A stretch of DNA of 15,611 bases from an uncultured Roseburia sp. Its GTDB lineage: Bacteria; Bacillota; Clostridia; Lachnospirales; Lachnospiraceae. The position numbers and the translations under genes were made by a program. The DNA is taken from the NCBI GenBank assembly GCA_945928585.1, contig CAMENQ010000012.1:1-15611 (forward strand), written 5' to 3'. The notes beneath the pieces are model-generated. The model was given only the letters and a program-made list of their open reading frames with translations. It had not been told where the DNA came from and did not search any database. Positions 13,936 to 15,611 of this stretch are shown here, in pieces (positions within the stretch are counted from its first letter, which is position 1; each line of letters begins with the position of its first letter).

Positions 13936-15611
13936 TTATGCAATACTTACCATTCCAACTGACTGTAATTCTACGTTTGAATCTATCTCATTGTATGAAA
14001 CAACTATTAAATCTTTATAGTAATCCTGTGTCAGTTTCTTATAATACATTCTTACAATAGGTGATGTAACAATAATAGGTATTTTCCCCATATCTTCCAT
14101 CTTTTTTATCTCTGCTTCCGTACTCTTTAATATCTTTTGGTTTATTTCCGGATCAAGAGCTATATATGAACCCTGCTCTGTCTGCTTTACAGCTCCCATA
14201 ATCTGCTGCTCAATGGCAGGATCCAGCGTAACTACAGTAGTAGTTTCATTTGGTGCAAAAAATCTGTTTGAAATTGCCCTCTTGAGACTTTGTCTTACAT
14301 ACTCCGTAAGTACATCTGTATCTCTTGTTACCACTGCATGGTCTGCAAGTGTTTCAAATATCGTAAGTAAATCTCTTATAGAAATACCTTCCCTTAAAAG
14401 ATTCTGCAGAACCTTCTGTATTTCTCCCACTCCCAAAAGCTTAGGTACAAGCTCGTCAATAAGAGTAGGATTTGTTTCCTTGACATTTGATATAAGATTT
14501 TGCACATCCTGTCTTGTAAGAAGCTCATCAATATACGTTCTTACTATTTCAGTAAGATGTGTTGCTATAATAGACGGAGGATCTACTACTGTATAACCCA
14601 GAGCCTCTGCTCTTTCTCTCTGTGCTTCCGTTATCCAGATAGCCGGCAGATGAAATGATGGCTCAAAGGTAGGTATTCCTGATATTTCCTCCTCCACATT
14701 TCCGGGATTCATTGCCATATAATGGTCAAAAAGGATTTCACCTTCACTAACCTTTATTCCTTTTATTTTTATTATGTACTGGTTTGGATTAAGCTGAATG
14801 TTATCCCTCATACGGATAATAGGCACAACCGTTCCAAGTTCAAGTGCTATCTGACGTCGTATCATAACTACCCTGTCTATAAGATCTCCTCCCTGATTTA
14901 CATCAGCCAGGGGAATAATTCCGTAACCAAATTCAAGTTCAATTGGGTCAACCTGCAAAAGTGACACAACATTTTCAGGCTTTCTTATTTCATCAGCCTG
15001 CTCCTGTTCAGTATCCACTTCCTCCTCAATTTCAGCCCTGCCCTCTGCATCTCTCATTCTGAAACCTAAATATATGCAGAGACCTCCAAGTGGTACGAAA
15101 ACGTATATAGGAAGTTCTGTAATAACACCAAGAACAGCCAGCACCACACCTACTGCCCAAAGTACCTTTGGTATGGCAAAAAGCTGTGAAAACACTACAT
15201 CTCCCAATTCAGACTCATCTGAATTTTTCGTAACAAGAATACCTGTCGCCAAAGATATAGCCAAAGACGGAATAGCGCTTACCAGACCATCTCCAATAGT
15301 AAGCAGCGTATAACGATTTATTGCTTCAGAAATTTCCATTCCGTTCATAAGCACACCCATTAAAAGACCGCCTACGAAATTTATAACTGTAATGATAAGA
15401 CCGGCAATGGCATCTCCTTTAACATACTTAACAGCACCATCCATAGCTCCGTAAAATGCTGATTCCTGCTGCAATTTTGCACGTCTTTCCTGCGCCTGCT
15501 TATCAGTGATTGCTCCCGTATTTAAATCTGCATCTATAGCCATCTGTTTACCAGGCATAGCATCCAGTGTAAATCTGGCTGTAACCTCAGCGACTCTTTC
15601 AGAACCCTTAT
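13936..15611 (-). CDS. flhA: Flagellar export apparatus protein FlhA (5' end outside window)
   Basis: FlhA is the large membrane component of the flagellar type III export gate. 557 residues are present. Compared with the usual length of about 690, roughly 130 N-terminal residues lie beyond the window. The visible part opens with RVAEVTARFTLDAMPGKQMA and DADLNTG, the FHIPEP family signature. Then come about four membrane helices (AIAGLIITVINFVGGLLMGV, the TIGDGLVSAIPSLAISLATG helix, VLWAVGVVLAVLGVI, and YVFVPLGGLCIYLGF). A charged linker and the long cytoplasmic domain follow, with QYIIKIKGIKVSEGEILFDH, LGYTVVDPPSIIATHLTEI and LLREGISIRDLLTIFETLAD. It ends NVELQSVGMVSIA. The frame is open to the window edge. 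It is the upstream partner of flhF. Confidence 0.97.
   Translation of the reverse strand, partial: KGSERVAEVTARFTLDAMPGKQMAIDADLNTGAITDKQAQERRAKLQQESAFYGAMDGAVKYVKGDAIAGLIITVINFVGGLLMGVLMNGMEISEAINRYTLLTIGDGLVSAIPSLAISLATGILVTKNSDESELGDVVFSQLFAIPKVLWAVGVVLAVLGVITELPIYVFVPLGGLCIYLGFRMRDAEGRAEIEEEVDTEQEQADEIRKPENVVSLLQVDPIELEFGYGIIPLADVNQGGDLIDRVVMIRRQIALELGTVVPIIRMRDNIQLNPNQYIIKIKGIKVSEGEILFDHYMAMNPGNVEEEISGIPTFEPSFHLPAIWITEAQRERAEALGYTVVDPPSIIATHLTEIVRTYIDELLTRQDVQNLISNVKETNPTLIDELVPKLLGVGEIQKVLQNLLREGISIRDLLTIFETLADHAVVTRDTDVLTEYVRQSLKRAISNRFFAPNETTTVVTLDPAIEQQIMGAVKQTEQGSYIALDPEINQKILKSTEAEIKKMEDMGKIPIIVTSPIVRMYYKKLTQDYYKDLIVVSYNEIDSNVELQSVGMVSIA

Noticed and set aside
1..15611. Mobile element, CRISPR array, tRNA or defence system
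   Set aside because: No terminal inverted repeats, transposase or integrase motifs, regularly spaced long repeats or tRNA-like cloverleaf were seen. All genes belong to one conserved motility cluster and the rpsB-tsf unit.

Overview
The window looks like chromosomal DNA from a motile, low-GC Gram-positive anaerobe of the Clostridia, most likely a Lachnospiraceae member related to Roseburia, Lachnospira or Butyrivibrio. The evidence is the AT-rich sequence, strong AGGAGG-type ribosome sites, CheC/CheD adaptation proteins, and a fla/che operon running directly into rpsB-tsf. The genus is a guess. Every gene I can support is on the minus strand, so transcription runs from high to low coordinates.

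Region 1 (15611 down to about 1455) is the distal part of a large fla/che operon. In transcription order it holds flhA (5' end outside the window), flhF, flhG, a PilZ/YcgR-type c-di-GMP protein gene, cheB, cheA, cheW, cheC, cheD, a small two-helix membrane protein, the motility sigma factor (sigD/fliA), fapA, a small polar protein of unknown function, a DUF6115-type membrane coiled-coil protein in the place of Bacillus swrB, and a membrane-anchored protein with only the LysM-like domain of MltG. Neighbouring genes overlap by 11 bp or lie within about 35 bp, except for a 76-bp gap with a hairpin between cheW and cheC. A strong hairpin with a U-tract at 1455-1483 closes the unit.

Region 2 (about 1473 down to 1) is the translation unit rpsB-tsf. 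A sigma-A-like promoter lies inside the terminator of the flagellar operon, with its -35 box in the hairpin. A structured leader of about 120 nt, rpsB, a 301-nt AT-rich spacer with hairpins, and the first 88 codons of tsf follow.

Together the genes cover flagellar export (FlhA), placement and number of flagella (FlhF/FlhG), second-messenger control (PilZ), chemotaxis signalling and adaptation (CheB, CheA, CheW, CheC, CheD) and late flagellar transcription (SigD). The small proteins between sigD and rpsB are the least understood part. No mobile element, CRISPR array, tRNA or rRNA was seen. This is a conserved core region rather than an accessory island. The points of interest are the unknown small proteins, the terminator/promoter overlap, a three-codon ORF before flhF, intergenic RNA hairpins and a degenerate 13-14-bp repeat.
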